Positions 39,785-50,282 are shown, counted from the first letter of the stretch. The stretch: DNA of 64,000 nucleotides from Symbiodinium natans (GCA_905221605.1 CAJNDS010002522.1:309799-373798); one strand, 5' to 3'. Translations and numbers: made by a program. Notes: generated by a model from the letters alone, not told the origin.

Positions 39785-39900
39785 GCCCTAACCCTAAACC
39801 CTAAACCCTAAACCCTAAACCCTAAACCCTAAACCCTAAACCCTAAACCCTAAACCCTAAACCCTAAACCCTAAACCCTAAACCCTAAACCCTAAACCCC
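39785..39900. repeat. Telomere-like array, CCCTAAA
   Basis: About 16 near-perfect units. Confidence 0.94.
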
Positions 39901-39945
39901 CTTCTGTTCTGACCTCTCAAGCTTGCGGCGGGGTCTCTTTGGTAG

Positions 39946-40053
39946 ATGTACAGGCGCCCTACGAGCCCCCAGGGTCCCATGGCCACGGTGGCCGCCATCG
40001 TCGCTGCACAGAACTATGACTCTGAGGAGCACCCGCACTTTGAGAGAAGGCGG
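39946..40053 (+). CDS. Putative exon, unassigned
   Basis: After TTTGGTAG the frame reads MYRRPTSPQGPMATVAAIVA then AQNYDSEEHPHFERR. Confidence 0.57.
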
Positions 40054-40337
40054 TGGCATCTTGCCTGCTCTGGGGTTTGGGGTTTGGGGTTTGGGGTTTA
40101 GGGTTTAGGGTTTAGGGTTTAGAGTTTAGGGGCATTTTGTTCCACTTTCGCCAGAAGGGCGTCTTGGTTTAGGAACAGAGTTGAGACCAGCCGCGTCTTG
40201 GCATGTTCGTGAATGTCTTGTTGAATACACTTTGGGCGCCAATCACCCTAAACCCCCCCCGCCCTCAGCCCCCCGAAATCCCACAAACGCCGAACCCTCC
40301 ACCCCAAAACCGAGCCCTCTGAGATTCCGGCCCTTAA

Positions 40338-40432
40338 GGTATCCCACGAAGCGTGCCCCAAACCTGCCATTTGTGGCGACTGTCTGCATGGGCGTGCTGG
40401 CTCTCCTGGTGGGCTCCCTGTCCTCCTTGGAA
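40338..40432 (+). CDS. Putative exon, membrane helix
   Basis: After CCCTTAAG the frame reads YPTKRAPNLPFVATVCMGVL then ALLVGSLSSLE before GTCTTT. A 20-residue hydrophobic helix after a basic stretch. Confidence 0.57.
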
Positions 40433-40449
40433 GTCTTTCTGCATATTTG

Positions 40450-40527
40450 GGGGGTTTACGAACATCGGGGACCCCGAATATAGACCCCCAAATCGTAGGA
40501 TTCCCCAATAAGGACCCCCCAAGAAGG
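40450..40527 (-). repeat. Dispersed repeat family H, copy 2
   Basis: Ends are inverted (TTTGGGGGGTTTACG / GGACCCCCCAAG). Reverse complement matches 2196-2266. Confidence 0.6.
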
Positions 40528-40652
40528 TAGCCCTACTTTCCGAAACCCCCCGTTTGGAGTTCTTGATGTTCAGGGCTCAGGGTTGAGGGTGTGCTAGAAC
40601 TCATGCTCTCTACAGAGATTCCATTGAGACTGCCTTGACTAGCTTTCTGTAG

Positions 40653-40742
40653 GCCGTGCTGAACGGTGGAACCCGCGTAGAGGGGCTAGGGATGGTGATC
40701 CAGGAAATGTCTTCGCTCGATGCTCTCCTTCCCTCTACCTAG
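40653..40742 (+). CDS. Putative last exon, unassigned
   Basis: After TTCTGTAG the frame reads AVLNGGTRVEGLGMVIQEMS then SLDALLPST and TAG. Confidence 0.57.
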   Translation, partial: AVLNGGTRVEGLGMVIQEMSSLDALLPST

Positions 40743-40812
40743 CCCTCCCTCCATCCCTCCTCCCTCCCCTCCTCCTTCCCTCCCTCCCTCCCTCCCCTCC
40801 CCCTCTCTCTGA
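40743..40812. repeat. CCCTCC polypyrimidine tract
   Basis: Runs of ccctccctcc, purely pyrimidine on plus except for a few A. Confidence 0.85.
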
Positions 40813-41325
40813 CAAGCCTTCAACCCCAAACGCGGAAATCTAGGATCCTTCAAGCGTGATGCGCCATGTTCGGGCTTGGATTGTCGGATTGATCGCCATC
40901 TGGGTTTAGGGCTCAGGGGGTTCTTCGAAGCAATTGCATCAATTGCATCCGTTCGCTTGCGTTGAGCCCTTAACTCCTCGCCCCCCCCCATGCCACCCTG
41001 AAAACCTCCCAGCCTTCTAGACCCGTCAAACCAAAGCCCCTGTAAAGCGTATAGCTGCATAGGCCCAACAACTCAATTTTTGAAGCCACCCGATGCCTAA
41101 ACCCTACAATCCGTAACCCCCCTCTGCGCTCCCCAAATCCAAACCCCTGGACCTCAAAACCCCAAGATCCCTAAACCCTACAATCTGCAATCCCCTCTAC
41201 TCTCCCCAACCCCTGAACCCTAAACCCTGAACCCTAAACCCTCCTAAACCCTAAACCCTACACCCCAAACCCCAAACCCTAAACCCCTAAACCCTACAAT
41301 CTGTAATCCCCTCTACTCTCCCCAG

Positions 41326-41394
41326 AGGCTTGAGCTTTCTGTTCTCAGCCATGGTCAACCACCGGGTGGACGCCGACCTCCGGCTTTCCAAATG
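41326..41394 (+). CDS. Putative exon, unassigned
   Basis: After CTCCCCAG the frame reads GLSFLFSAMVNHRVDADLRL then SKC. 41100-41325 upstream has a three-fold repeat of ctacaatctgtaatcccctc. Confidence 0.52.
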
Positions 41395-41692
41395 CAGGTC
41401 TTCAGGGGTTACATCGAGGCTCTGTAGGGTTCTGAAACCCTAAACCCTAAACCCTAAACCCTAAACCCTAAATTTCGGGTTCATATGATTTCGGGGTGGG
41501 GTGTTATGGCTTGGGGGGAGGTTGGGCTTCTGTAGGGTTTGGGGGTATTTCGGGTTTAGGGTATTTCGAGGGTCTAGGGTGTTTGGGTGTTTAGGGTATC
41601 TAGGGTATCGAGAGGATTAGAGTGTTTAGGGCATCATTTGATTAGGCTGTTCAGGGTATTCCCTAAGTTATTTCAGGGCAGTACATTGTTTG

Positions 41693-41785
41693 GTACCCAC
41701 CCTTGTTTTAGGGTTTAGGTTCCCGTATAGCCCCCTTTTCAAGCCACAACGGTCGCCCTTTCTATTCCTAGGTTGCTCTTGGGTC
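41693..41785 (+). mobile_element. Family A introner-like element, worn copy
   Basis: ggtacccacccttgttttag, ggtttaggttcccgtatagc, aacggtcgccctttctattc and gttgctcttgggtc follow the order of the F-box-gene introns. Confidence 0.6.
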
Positions 41786-41869
41786 TTGCCCTAAACCCTA
41801 AACCCTAAACCTTAAACCCTAAACCCTAAATCCTGACCCCTAAACTCTAAACCCTCTCCTGGGTCTAGT

Positions 41870-41969
41870 AGCCGGGCATTTAGAGGCTTTGAACCTTGTG
41901 AAGCCAGAGGTCCGTGACTACGATGCGGAGGTGCAGCATTGGCAGGACGGTCGGATTCTGTCCTTTCTT
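41870..41969 (+). CDS. Putative exon, unassigned
   Basis: After GGGTCTAG the frame reads AGHLEALNLVKPEVRDYDAE then VQHWQDGRILSFL. CCCTAAA before, TTTAGGG after. Confidence 0.62.
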
Positions 41970-41974
41970 AGTGT

Positions 41975-42425
41975 TTAGGGTTTAGGGTCCGGGGTTTAGG
42001 GTTTAGGGTTTGGGTTTAGGATTCCCAAAAAACATACCCTTAACCTTTCAAAGAGAGTATATCTTTACCATACCCCTTAATTTCTTTTGAAGGTATGCCC
42101 AAAGGCCATGTTGAAGATCTCTTTAGCTCCTTGGCCCAAGGCCAAATCTCCATGAACCCAAAGCCAAAAAAAAACCAAAGCAAAACCACCAAATAGCAAC
42201 AAAGCATGTGAATATTATCCTAAGTTAATGAAATATATTATTAACCCCAAAACTAAACCGAAAGCCTCACAACCGACAAGCCTAAACCCCAAAGCCCTAA
42301 ACCTGAAACCCCTAAGCCCTGAACCCCCAAACCCTACAAGCACTAACCCCCCAAAATTAAAAACCCCAAGGCCCCAAAGCCCAAAAACCCTAAAACCCTA
42401 AAACCCTACAACCCTACAACCCCCT
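41975..42425. other. AT-richer block and degraded telomere-like text
   Basis: 42010-42250 is A-rich with a palindromic patch (cataccccttaa ... gaaggtatg). A weak frame VCPKAMLKISLAPWPKAK follows TTTTGAAG at 42093. Confidence 0.4.
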
Positions 42426-42432
42426 AAACAAG

Positions 42433-42547
42433 ACAGACTTGGAGAAACCCACAAAGCGTCGGGCAGGACGTGGACAGACCGCAGCTGGAGCAGGCGCAGG
42501 CACCCCAACGCATGCGGCTTCGGGCCTTTGCAAGAAGAATATCGCGG
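42433..42547 (+). CDS. Putative exon, basic then Ala/Gly-rich
   Basis: After ACAAG the frame reads TDLEKPTKRRAGRGQTAAGA, GAGTPTHAASGLCKKNIAG. The basic KPTKRRAGRG piece could bind nucleic acid. Confidence 0.6.
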
Positions 42548-43069
42548 GGTTTATAGGTTTATGGGTTTAGGGTTTAGGGTTGAGGGCTTCCGCTTTTTGA
42601 TGGCCCTAAACCCTAAGGCAGAAGCCCTGAACACTAAACCCAAAAAGGTAAACTGTAGTTTCAGTATACCCCCTCAACTGTCAACTTCTCTTAGGGCAGG
42701 CCCATGGGGTGCTGATTCGAGGGTTTAGGGTTCAGGATGTAGTTCAGGGTTTGGCTTCTGCCGTTTACGAAATGAGGTAGGGGGCTAGCACTAAACCCTT
42801 GCTTAGACGCTTTGGTATGGTTGGTTTGAGGGTTTGGAATGGCAACAGGCCACCGTCAGTCCTAAGCCCTCAACCCTATAACCTTTCTGACAAGGGGCTT
42901 GGGGTTAGATTCAACTTCTAGGACCCAGACAAGGCCCTCATGCTCCCTGTTTTTTTCAAACGTACCCTTTCTGGTACCATTTACTAGGATACTCTTGGGC
43001 AGACTAGGCTTAGGAGGGTGAAGGATTGAAGTGTTGAGACCTGGGTTTTTCATGCATGGGGTAAGGGTT

Positions 43070-44470
43070 TCACGGCTGCGGCTGATGATTCTCAAAAAGG
43101 CTTCTGGCTTGAGGCGGGTTTGGTGCAAAAAGGCTCTCGGCTGATGCTTCTGATGCTGGTCCCGAGGCCTGTTTGGCGCAAAAGGGCTCGCGGCTGATGC
43201 TGCTGATGCCGGTCCTGGGGCAAAAGGGCTCGCGGCTGATGCTCCTGATGCTGGTCCTGGGGCAAAAGGGCTCGCGGCTGATGCTCCTGATGCTGGTCCT
43301 TTTCCCGGTTTGGGGCAAAAGGGCTCCCGGCTGATGCTCCTGATGCTGGTCCTCATGTCGGCTTGGGGCAAAAGGGCTGGCGGCTGATGCTGCTGATGCT
43401 GGTCCTGCGGTTTGGGGCAAAAGGGCTCGGGGCTGATGCTGCTGATGCCGCTCCTTTTGCTGTTTGGGGCAAAAGGGCTCGCGGCTGATGCTCCTGATGC
43501 TGGTCCTGGGGCAAAAGGGCTCGCGGCTGATGCTCCTGATGCTGGTCCTTTTCCCGGTTTGGGCAAAAGGGCTCCCGGCTGATGCTCCTGATGCTGGTCC
43601 TCATGTCGAAGGGCTGGCGGCTGATGCTGCTGATGCTGGTCCTGCGGCTCGCGGCTGATGCTCCTGATGCTGGTCCTGGGGCAAAAGGGCTCGCGGCTGA
43701 TGCTCCTGATGCTGGTCCTTTTCCCTATTTGGGGCAAAAGGGCTCCCGGCTGATGCTCCTGATGCTGGTCCTCATGTCGGCTTGGGGCAAAAGGGCTGGC
43801 GGCTGATGCTGCTGATGCTGGTCCTGCGGTTTGGGGCAAAAGGGGGGCTGATGCTGCTGATGCCGCTCCTTTTGCTGTTTGGGGCAAAAGGGCTCGCGGC
43901 TGATGCTCCTGATGCTGGTCCTGGGGCAAAAGGGCTCGCGGCTGATGCTCCTGATGCTGGTCCTTTTCCCGGTTTGGGGCAAAAGGGCTCCCGGCTGATG
44001 CTCCTGATGCTGGTCCTCATGTCGGCTTGGGGCAAAAGGGCTGGCGGCTGATGCTGCTGATGCTGGTCCTGCGGTTTGGGGCAAAAGGGCTCGGGGCTGA
44101 TGCTGCTGATGCCGCTCCTTTTGCTGTTTGGGGCAAAAGGGCTCGCGGCTGATGCTCCTGATGCTGGTCCTGGGGCAAAAGGGCTCGCGGCTGATGCTCC
44201 TGATGCTGGTCCTTTTCCCGGCGGTTTGGGGCAAAATGGCTTCCGGCTGATGCTCCTGATGCCGGTCCTTTTTCCGGTTTGGGGTGGCTGATGCTCCTGA
44301 TGCCGGTTCTTTTGCCAGTTTGGGCCCGCGGCTGGTGCTCCTGATGCCGGTCCTCTTGCCGGTTTCGGCCAACAGGGCTCGTAGCTGATGCTCCTGATGC
44401 CGGTCCTTGCGTCTGATGCTCCTGGTCCTTTTGCCCGTTTGGGGCAAAAGGGCTCGCGGCTGATGCTTTT
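43070..44470. repeat. Minisatellite built on CTGATGCT(C/G)CTGATGCTGGTCCT
   Basis: About 30 units of 36-60 bp: 'ggctgatgctcctgatgctg' then 'gtcctggggcaaaagggctc'. A higher-order block of about 245 bp is repeated. On minus this gives long open frames (355 and 289 codons) reading DQHQEHQPRALLPQ and SIRSISREPFCP, in more than one frame, which is what an open repeat gives. I do not call it a gene, though transcription is possible. Confidence 0.85.
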
Positions 44471-44481
44471 TTACTGGCCGG

Positions 44482-44583
44482 GTGGAGGTGGGTGTCGACA
44501 CCATGAGTAGCAAGTCACAGACGGCCCAGGTCCCTATGTGTTTTCCGCATACGGCTCTGAACTTGGACAGAATGATGAGCTGA
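44482..44583 (+). CDS. Putative last exon, unassigned
   Basis: Frame VEVGVDTMSSKSQTAQVPMC then FPHTALNLDRMMS and TGA. It adjoins the minisatellite, so a chance frame is possible. Confidence 0.5.
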   Translation: MEVGVDTMSSKSQTAQVPMCFPHTALNLDRMMS

Positions 44584-44698
44584 CCGATGCTCAACCCTAA
44601 ACCCTAAACCCTAAACCCTAAACCCTAAACCCTAAACCCTAAACCCTAAACCCTAAACCCTAAACCCTAAACCCTAAACACCAAATGTCTCTCCGCAG

Positions 44699-44796
44699 GT
44701 CCAGCTGGTGGCCACGTTGCCGCCGCAGCGCCCGGGCGGCGAGCCCGTCACGCTGCGGGGGAGTTTAGAGCCAATGGAGGAGGAGACCACGGTTGT
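44699..44796 (+). CDS. Putative exon, unassigned
   Basis: After CTCCGCAG the frame reads VQLVATLPPQRPGGEPVTLR then GSLEPMEEETT. GTTTAG at 44763 could be an earlier 5' splice site. T-rich low-complexity sequence follows (44795-44950). Confidence 0.63.
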
Positions 44797-44801
44797 TGTT
44801 T

Positions 44802-44833
<32 letters not shown>

Positions 44834-45107
44834 TCCTCCAATTCTTCTTATTACTAGGTTTTTATGTTGATTTACATGTTTTATTTCTTGTAGGGTTCTT
44901 CGTATTTATTATTGTTGTAGGGTTCTAGTAGAACGGAGCATGTTGAGGGGTTGTAGGGTTTATGGCGTTTATAGGGCTTGTTGGGTTGTTAAGAAGGCTT
45001 GTAGGGCTTATGGGGTTTATAGGGTTGAGGACTTAGTGTAGCTTTTAAGGTTACAGGCTTGAACGCGTGGAGGAGGAGGGGAGCGAAGGAAGGAGGAGGC
45101 TTCGTGG

Positions 45108-45250
45108 GTAAACCCTAAACCCTAAACCCTAAACCCTAAACCCTAAACCCTAAACCCTAAACCCTAAACCCTAAACCCTAAACCCTAAACCCTAAACCCT
45201 AAACCCTAAACCCTAAACCCTAAACCCTAAACCCTAAACCCTAAACCCTT
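45108..45250. repeat. Telomere-like array, CCCTAAA
   Basis: About 20 near-perfect units. Just before it, 45066-45107 reads ERVEEEGSEGRRRLRG, a possible small exon. Confidence 0.94.
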
Positions 45251-45270
45251 ACACTTCTAATTGGGCTAAG

Positions 45271-45339
45271 AAGTACGGTGGACCTTCGAGCCTGCAGGTG
45301 TTGATCCTAGGGTCTGGGACTCCCAGCTCTACACACTCG
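45271..45339 (+). CDS. Putative exon, unassigned
   Basis: After GGGCTAAG the frame reads KYGGPSSLQVLILGSGTPSS then THS. The L-I-L-G-S-G-T word resembles the start of several alpha/beta enzymes, not enough to name it. Confidence 0.55.
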
Positions 45340-45392
45340 GGTTTAGGGTTTAGGGTTTGGGGCTTAGGGCTAGGTCACTGCCTCTTCTCCAG

Positions 45393-45440
45393 CCACCATG
45401 AGACGCTTTCGTAGCGTCCGAGCAACCCTCATTTCGACTG
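45393..45440 (+). CDS. Putative exon with possible start codon
   Basis: After TTCTCCAG, ATG opens RRFRSVRATLISTEPW. Confidence 0.45.
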
Positions 45441-45583
45441 AGCCCTGGACCCCAAACCCTGAACCCCAAACCCTAAACCCTAAACCCTAAACCCTCAACC
45501 CTAAACCCTAAACCCTAAACCCCAAACCCTAAACCCTCAACCCTAGACCCTAAACCCTAAACCCCAAAGCCCCAAACCCTAAG

Positions 45584-45658
45584 GGTTCCGTCCCCGAGGA
45601 CGACTGGAGCTTCGCAGACGCCGAGGATGGCCTTGGTGTGGAGGCACCGAAGTCTTAA
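45584..45658 (+). CDS. Putative last exon, acidic
   Basis: After CCCTAAG the frame reads GSVPEDDWSFADAEDGLGVE then APKS and TAA. Here the telomere-like CCCTAAG itself supplies the AG. Confidence 0.6.
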   Translation, partial: GSVPEDDWSFADAEDGLGVEAPKS

Positions 45659-45725
45659 CCCCTGAGCCCCAGATGGGTAGGGTTTAGGGTTTAGGGTTTA
45701 GGGTTTAGGGTTTAGGGTTTAGGGT

Positions 45726-45764
<39 letters not shown>

Positions 45765-46149
45765 GGTTCAGGGTTCAGGGTTTAGGGTTTAGGGTTTAGG
45801 GTTTACGGTTTGCGGTTTAGGGGCTTTTGGAGGGCTTAGGCATTTGGCTGTGATGGGGTTTAGGGTCAAATTATGCAGATTGCCGGCGCGCAGATGTGCA
45901 CTCAGAACCCTAAACCTAAGATGCCAAACGAACCTTCGGACCGTATCCAACCCTTAGCCACAACCCTAATGGGCCTAGAACCTACAGACGCCCTTACTTG
46001 GAACTTGCTAACCCAAGTATAACGGTCCTTGAAACCTGATTGTAGCCATATTGAGATGTTCAGGGGGCTTAGAAGAGTGGCTTGCATGTACAGTTGGAGC
46101 TATCAAACCCTAACCCTAGACCCTAACCCCCTAACCCTAAACCCCTTTT

Positions 46150-46233
46150 CCGCCTGATGTCGCCGCACTCGAGGATTACAAGCCCTTGAGCTTTCGGATA
46201 CGCCTGGAGCTGCCATGCTACTGGGCTTGTCGG
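46150..46233 (+). CDS. Putative exon, unassigned, with canonical 5' splice site
   Basis: Frame PPDVAALEDYKPLSFRIRLE then LPCYWACR followed by GTGAGC. The end of this exon (gctgccatgctactgggctt) recurs in altered form at 46449-46472, as if partly duplicated. Confidence 0.63.
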
Positions 46234-46689
46234 GTGAGCTTGAGGGCTTAAGCTCGAACATTCGGGTGTTCACCCTAAACCCTAAACCCTAAGCCCTGAA
46301 CCCTCAACCCTCAACCCTCAACCCTCAACCCTAAACCCTAAAACCTAAACCCTAAACCCTAAACCCTAAACCCTAAACCTTACACCCTAAACCCTAAACC
46401 TTAAACCCTAAACCTTGGGGTTTTTGCGCCTAATAGGAGGTTTGGGGGGCTGCCATGCTGCTTGGCATGTCTCTGTGGGCTCTCGCAATTAAGGTTGGGG
46501 CTTCATGAGCTTTAGGGATTTCCTGAGCTTTCTTCGTATAATCCTTGAACCCTATAGTCCCCTAAGCCCCAGAACCCTACTGCAGTCCCGAGGGTTAGGG
46601 TTTAGGGTTTAGGGGTTAGGGTTTAGGGTAGACCCTAAACCCTAAACTAGGTCTAAGGTCCCGGGCAATGCCCAGGAGACCTCGAACTG

Positions 46690-47170
46690 GAGAGTGCTCG
46701 CAGCTGATGCTCATGATGCTGGTCCTGAGGCCGATTTGGCCTAAACGCAGCTGATTCTCATGGCGCTGGTCCTGAGGCTGGTCCTGGGGCCGGTACCCAA
46801 AAAAGGGCTCGCAGGTGATGCGACATTGGGTTGGCGCAAAAGGGCGCACAGCCAATGTTCATGATGCTGCGATCGCAGCTGATGCTCCTGATGCTGGTCC
46901 TGAGGCCGGTCTGGGGCAAAAGGGCTCGCGCCTGATGCTTCTGATGCTGGTCCTGGCAAAAGGGCTCGCAGCTGATGCTGCTGATGCTTGTCCTGTGGCC
47001 GGGTTGGTGCAAAAGGGCTCACGGCAGATGCTGCTGATGCTGGTCCTCAGGTCGGTTTGTGGTGGAAGATGCTCCTGATGCTGGTCCTGAGGCCGGTTTG
47101 GGGCAAAAGAGCTGGCTGATGCTCCTGATGCTGGTCCTGAGGCCGGTTTGTAATGCTGGTCCTCAGGTCG
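46690..47170. repeat. Second block of the CTGATGCT minisatellite
   Basis: About ten diverged units with ctcatgatgctggtcctgag and ggccg(g/a)tttgg. Same family as 43070-44470 but with 'ctgaggccggtttgg' linkers. Confidence 0.83.
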
Positions 47171-47261
47171 GTTTGTTAAAGGCACCTCCCTGCTTCCTTG
47201 ACCCTGCACCTGGCTTCTGGCCACTCCTAACCTGACCGCTGCCTTCACCACGCCTTTGTAG

Positions 47262-47338
47262 GGAAGCTTGAAGTAATGGTGGGAATTGAGGGCGACAGGT
47301 GGCCTGTGAAAGCTCACAGCGGGTGGGGAGAAAGAAAC
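47262..47338 (+). CDS. Putative exon, unassigned
   Basis: After TTTGTAG the frame reads KLEVMVGIEGDRWPVKAHSG then WGER. Confidence 0.4.
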
Positions 47339-47529
47339 CAACACCAATGAAATTGTTGGATTACATTGAAAACAGATGCCTTCGCGTGACATGCCGCCCC
47401 CCCCCCCCCCCCCCCCCCCACCCCCCTGGGTGTGTAGGAGCGCCATTTACACATGGCACTTACTGCCGCTGCGCGGCGAGACGCCCGAAACCCGAAACCC
47501 GAAACCCGAAACCCGAAACCCTAAACCCT

Positions 47530-47601
47530 AAACCCCAAACCCCAAACCCCAAACCCCAAACCCCAAACCCCAAACCCCAAACCCCAAACCCCAAACCCTA
47601 A
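47530..47601. repeat. CCCCAAA array
   Basis: Eight to ten uniform CCCCAAA units after CCCGAAA units (47484-47518). 47425-47483 before it may be an exon (GAPFTHGTYCRCAARR), weakly. Confidence 0.9.
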
Positions 47602-47654
47602 CCCCCAAAAAAGCCTTCGCACTTTGCCTCCGAGCGTGAATCTCTCTGCTGCAC

Positions 47655-47718
47655 GTTGGGCCTCGGTTGCCAGGTTACTACAACAACTGCTCCATGGTCG
47701 AGGCCCCCACAATCCTTG
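47655..47718 (+). CDS. Putative exon, unassigned
   Basis: Frame VGPRLPGYYNNCSMVEAPTI then L, ending at GTAGGATA, the start of a family B element. 3' splice site not clear. Confidence 0.45.
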
Positions 47719-47975
47719 GTAGGATAGGGGGGAGGGTTTAGGGGTTAGGGTTTAGGGTTTGGGGTTTAGGGTTTAGGGTTTGGGGTTTAGGGTTTAGGGT
47801 TTAGGGTTTGGGGTTTGGGGTTTGGGGTTTAGGGTTTGGGGTTGGGGGTTTGGGGTTTGGGGTTTCTAGGATAGAGGGGGCCCTTAAAAGGGAACCCTTC
47901 TTAGCCCTCTTCTGGCTCTCTTGAACAGGGTCAGAGGCTCCATATCCCCAGGGGTCCCCCCGAATCCTATCTTAG
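47719..47975 (+). mobile_element. Family B introner-like element split by telomere-like array
   Basis: GTAGGATAGGGGGG opens the element at 47719, then TTTAGGG/TTTGGGG repeats (47735-47862) intervene, and a second start (TAGGATAGAGGGGGCCCTT, 47867) leads into the full family B body ending AATCCTATCTTAG. Confidence 0.72.
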
Positions 47976-48169
47976 GGTTCAGGGTTTAGGGTTTAGGGTT
48001 TAGGGTTTAGGGTTTAGGGTTTAGGGTTAAGCACCAACCCAAACCTCAAGGCGCAAGCCTTTGGAGTTCTGCGGCTTGTTGCTCTGCGGATTTTTGGGTT
48101 AGGGCATTTCGGGCTTAGGGTTTAGGATTTAGGGTTTAGGGTTGAAGGTTCAGGGTTTAGGGTTTCCTT

Positions 48170-48249
48170 TACGAAGAGAAGACTTTGGTGGAGACAAGTC
48201 GTAGAGCGAACTTCGTCCAGGAGTTTGTAGATCAGGGTTTACCCGACAC
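48170..48249 (+). CDS. Putative exon, unassigned
   Basis: Frame YEEKTLVETSRRANFVQEFV then DQGLPD. Helical and charged. Confidence 0.53.
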
Positions 48250-48382
48250 CCCTAAACCCTAAACCCTAAGCCCTAAGCCCTAAACCCTAAACCCTAAACC
48301 CTAAACCCTAAACCCTAAACCCTAAACCCTAAACCCTAAACCCTAAACCCTAAACCCTTCTCCCTAAACCCCCCAAATGCAG

Positions 48383-48453
48383 ACTGCGCGGCGCGCGACG
48401 CAAAAGAGTTCAAATTTCTGAGACGTAGAGTTGGTGGCGCATGGCTGACGTAA
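48383..48453 (+). CDS. Putative last exon, unassigned
   Basis: After AATGCAG the frame reads CAARDAKEFKFLRRRVGGAW then LT and TAA. Confidence 0.52.
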
Positions 48454-48579
48454 AAAGAAAAACCCTCAACCCTACAAAACGCTAAACCCTTAAGCTTAAG
48501 GCCTACAAGCCCCGTGAAGACCCTAAACCTCTGGACCCTAAACCCTGTAAACCTTAAACCGCTAAGCAGCTAAGCCCAA

Positions 48580-48765
48580 AACCCTAAACCCTAAACCCTA
48601 AACCCTAAACCCTAAACCCTAAACCCTAAACCCTAAACCCTAAACCCTACACCCTAAACCCTAAACCCTAAACCCTAAACCCTAAACCCTAAACCCTAAA
48701 CCCTAAACCCTAAACCCTAACCCCTAACCCCTAAACCCTAAACCCTAATCCCTAAACCCTAAACC
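48580..48765. repeat. Telomere-like array, CCCTAAA
   Basis: About 26 units; another 110 bp lie at 48250-48360. Confidence 0.94.
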
Positions 48766-48776
48766 TTCCCCTTGAG

Positions 48777-48847
48777 GCGAACTGGCGCGGCCACCTCTCC
48801 CCTAGGGACGAGTGGGAGGATGAGATCTTGCCCTCCTGGGACGAGGC
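48777..48847 (+). CDS. Putative exon, acidic
   Basis: After CCTTGAG the frame reads ANWRGHLSPRDEWEDEILPS then WDE, meeting GCAGGG. Strong coding look. Confidence 0.67.
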
Positions 48848-48957
48848 AGGGCGATTTAGGACTTATGGTAGGGTTTCCAGTAGAGCTGCTGTTTGGGCTC
48901 TCGAAAAAAACCCACCCACAACACATTAAGAAATAAACAGCTTACATTTTTCATCAG

Positions 48958-49051
48958 CAAGCCCTGTCCTCCAACCTCACCCTGTCATGGACCATCCTGC
49001 CCACGAACCATTTCATCGGCCCGCACAGAAACCGCCAGAAGAAGAGCCAGG
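48958..49051 (+). CDS. Putative exon, unassigned
   Basis: After CATCAG the frame reads QALSSNLTLSWTILPTNHFI then GPHRNRQKKSQ, ending at GTAGGG. Confidence 0.63.
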
Positions 49052-49101
49052 GTAGGGGGGGGGGGGAGGGGGGGGGGGCAGGGAAAGGGATTACGAAGGA
49101 A

Positions 49102-49275
49102 ATGACCCTTAGCCACAAAGAAATGACCCTTAGCCACGAAGAAATGACCTTTAGCCACGAAAAATAATGACCCTTAGCCACGAAAAAAAAATGACCCTTA
49201 GCCACGAAGAAATGACCCTTAGCCACGAAGAAATGACCCTTAGCCACGAAGGAGATGACCCGTAGCCACGAAGGA
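49102..49275. repeat. 21-bp tandem repeat
   Basis: Eight to nine units of gaagaaatgacccttagccac with small changes. 49276-49500 after it is AT-rich, with no supported gene. Confidence 0.9.
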
Positions 49276-49499
49276 AACCGTCAAAGTTGAATCGAGATGT
49301 TTAAACGTACGAGCAAGCTAAACGTTTGTGGTGGGTGCGCATGTCAAGAAGGCTTCATCAACTAACAAGTTTTTGTGTCATGTCACTCCTCTTGACCTCG
49401 TACAAGACGAGGATTCATTCACCTTACTAATTATTTATACGTTTAACAACCCTTTAAGGGGAAATGAAGATTTCCTATTGAGAACCAGAAGGTGTTGCC

Positions 49500-49795
49500 C
49501 AAAACCCTAAACCCTAAACCCTAAACCCTAAACCCTAAACCCTAAACCCTAAACCCTAAACCCTAAACCCTAAACCCTAAACCCTAAACCCTAAACCCTA
49601 AACCCTAACTCCTAAACCCTAAACCCTAAACCCTAAACCCTAAACCCTAAACCCTAAACCCTCAACCCTCAACCCTCAACCCTCAACCCTAAACCCTAAA
49701 CCCTAAGCCCTAAGCCCTAAGCCCTAAGCCCTAAACCCTAAACCCTAGACCCTAACCCGAAACCCTAAACCCTAAACCCTAAACCCTAAACCCTT
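49500..49795. repeat. Telomere-like array, CCCTAAA, about 295 bp
   Basis: Contains short homogeneous runs of CCCTCAA (49662-49690) and CCCTAAG (49705-49730). Confidence 0.94.
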
Positions 49796-49796
49796 T

Positions 49797-49875
49797 CTGG
49801 ATGGGTCGAAGGTGGGTCTCATATCGAGTTTCGAGTGCCCAGGCCCGAAGCTGGAGGGCTTTCGGCGAAACCCCG
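49797..49875 (+). CDS. Putative exon, unassigned
   Basis: Frame LDGSKVGLISSFECPGPKLE then GFRRNP. CCCTAAA before, TTTAGGG after. Confidence 0.53.
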
Positions 49876-50079
49876 AACACCCCCAACGCCCCGGTTTAGG
49901 GTTTAGGGTTTAGGGTTTAGGGTTTAGGGTTTAGGGTTTAGGGTTTAGGGTTTAGGGTTTAGGGTTTAGGGTTTAGCTAACCCCTAAACCCCCAGACCCC
50001 GAAACTTAGCTCTTAACCCCTAACCGCTGGCCCTTAAACCCCAAACCCCAAACCCTGAACCCTAAACCCTAAGCCTCAG

Positions 50080-50151
50080 AAGAGCATCTCGCAGCGCAGG
50101 CGCCGCGCGCGGAGTTTGAATTCACGGCAGCAGGCCGATTTCCTTTTGCAC
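50080..50151 (+). CDS. Putative exon, unassigned
   Basis: After GCCTCAG the frame reads EHLAAQAPRAEFEFTAAGRF then PFAP, meeting GTAGCC; the frame would otherwise stop at 50172. Confidence 0.57.
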
Positions 50152-50282
50152 CTGTAGCCTCCCTTCTGGTTTAAGGGTTTGGTTCAGGGTTCGTCGCGTT
50201 TGGGGCTAAGTAGCGTTTAGGGTTTTCGGATTTCGGGTTTAGGTTTAGGGTTCTAGGTTCAGATTGCGCAAATTAAGGATCC

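Noticed and set aside
42862-44594. Minus-strand frames of 355 and 289 codons as genes
   Set aside because: They follow the minisatellite unit and overlap each other in different phases; no non-repetitive domain is present.
43070-49275. CRISPR-like array
   Set aside because: Tandem units are directly adjacent or vary in the linker, with no constant repeat plus unique spacer pattern, and the genome is eukaryotic.
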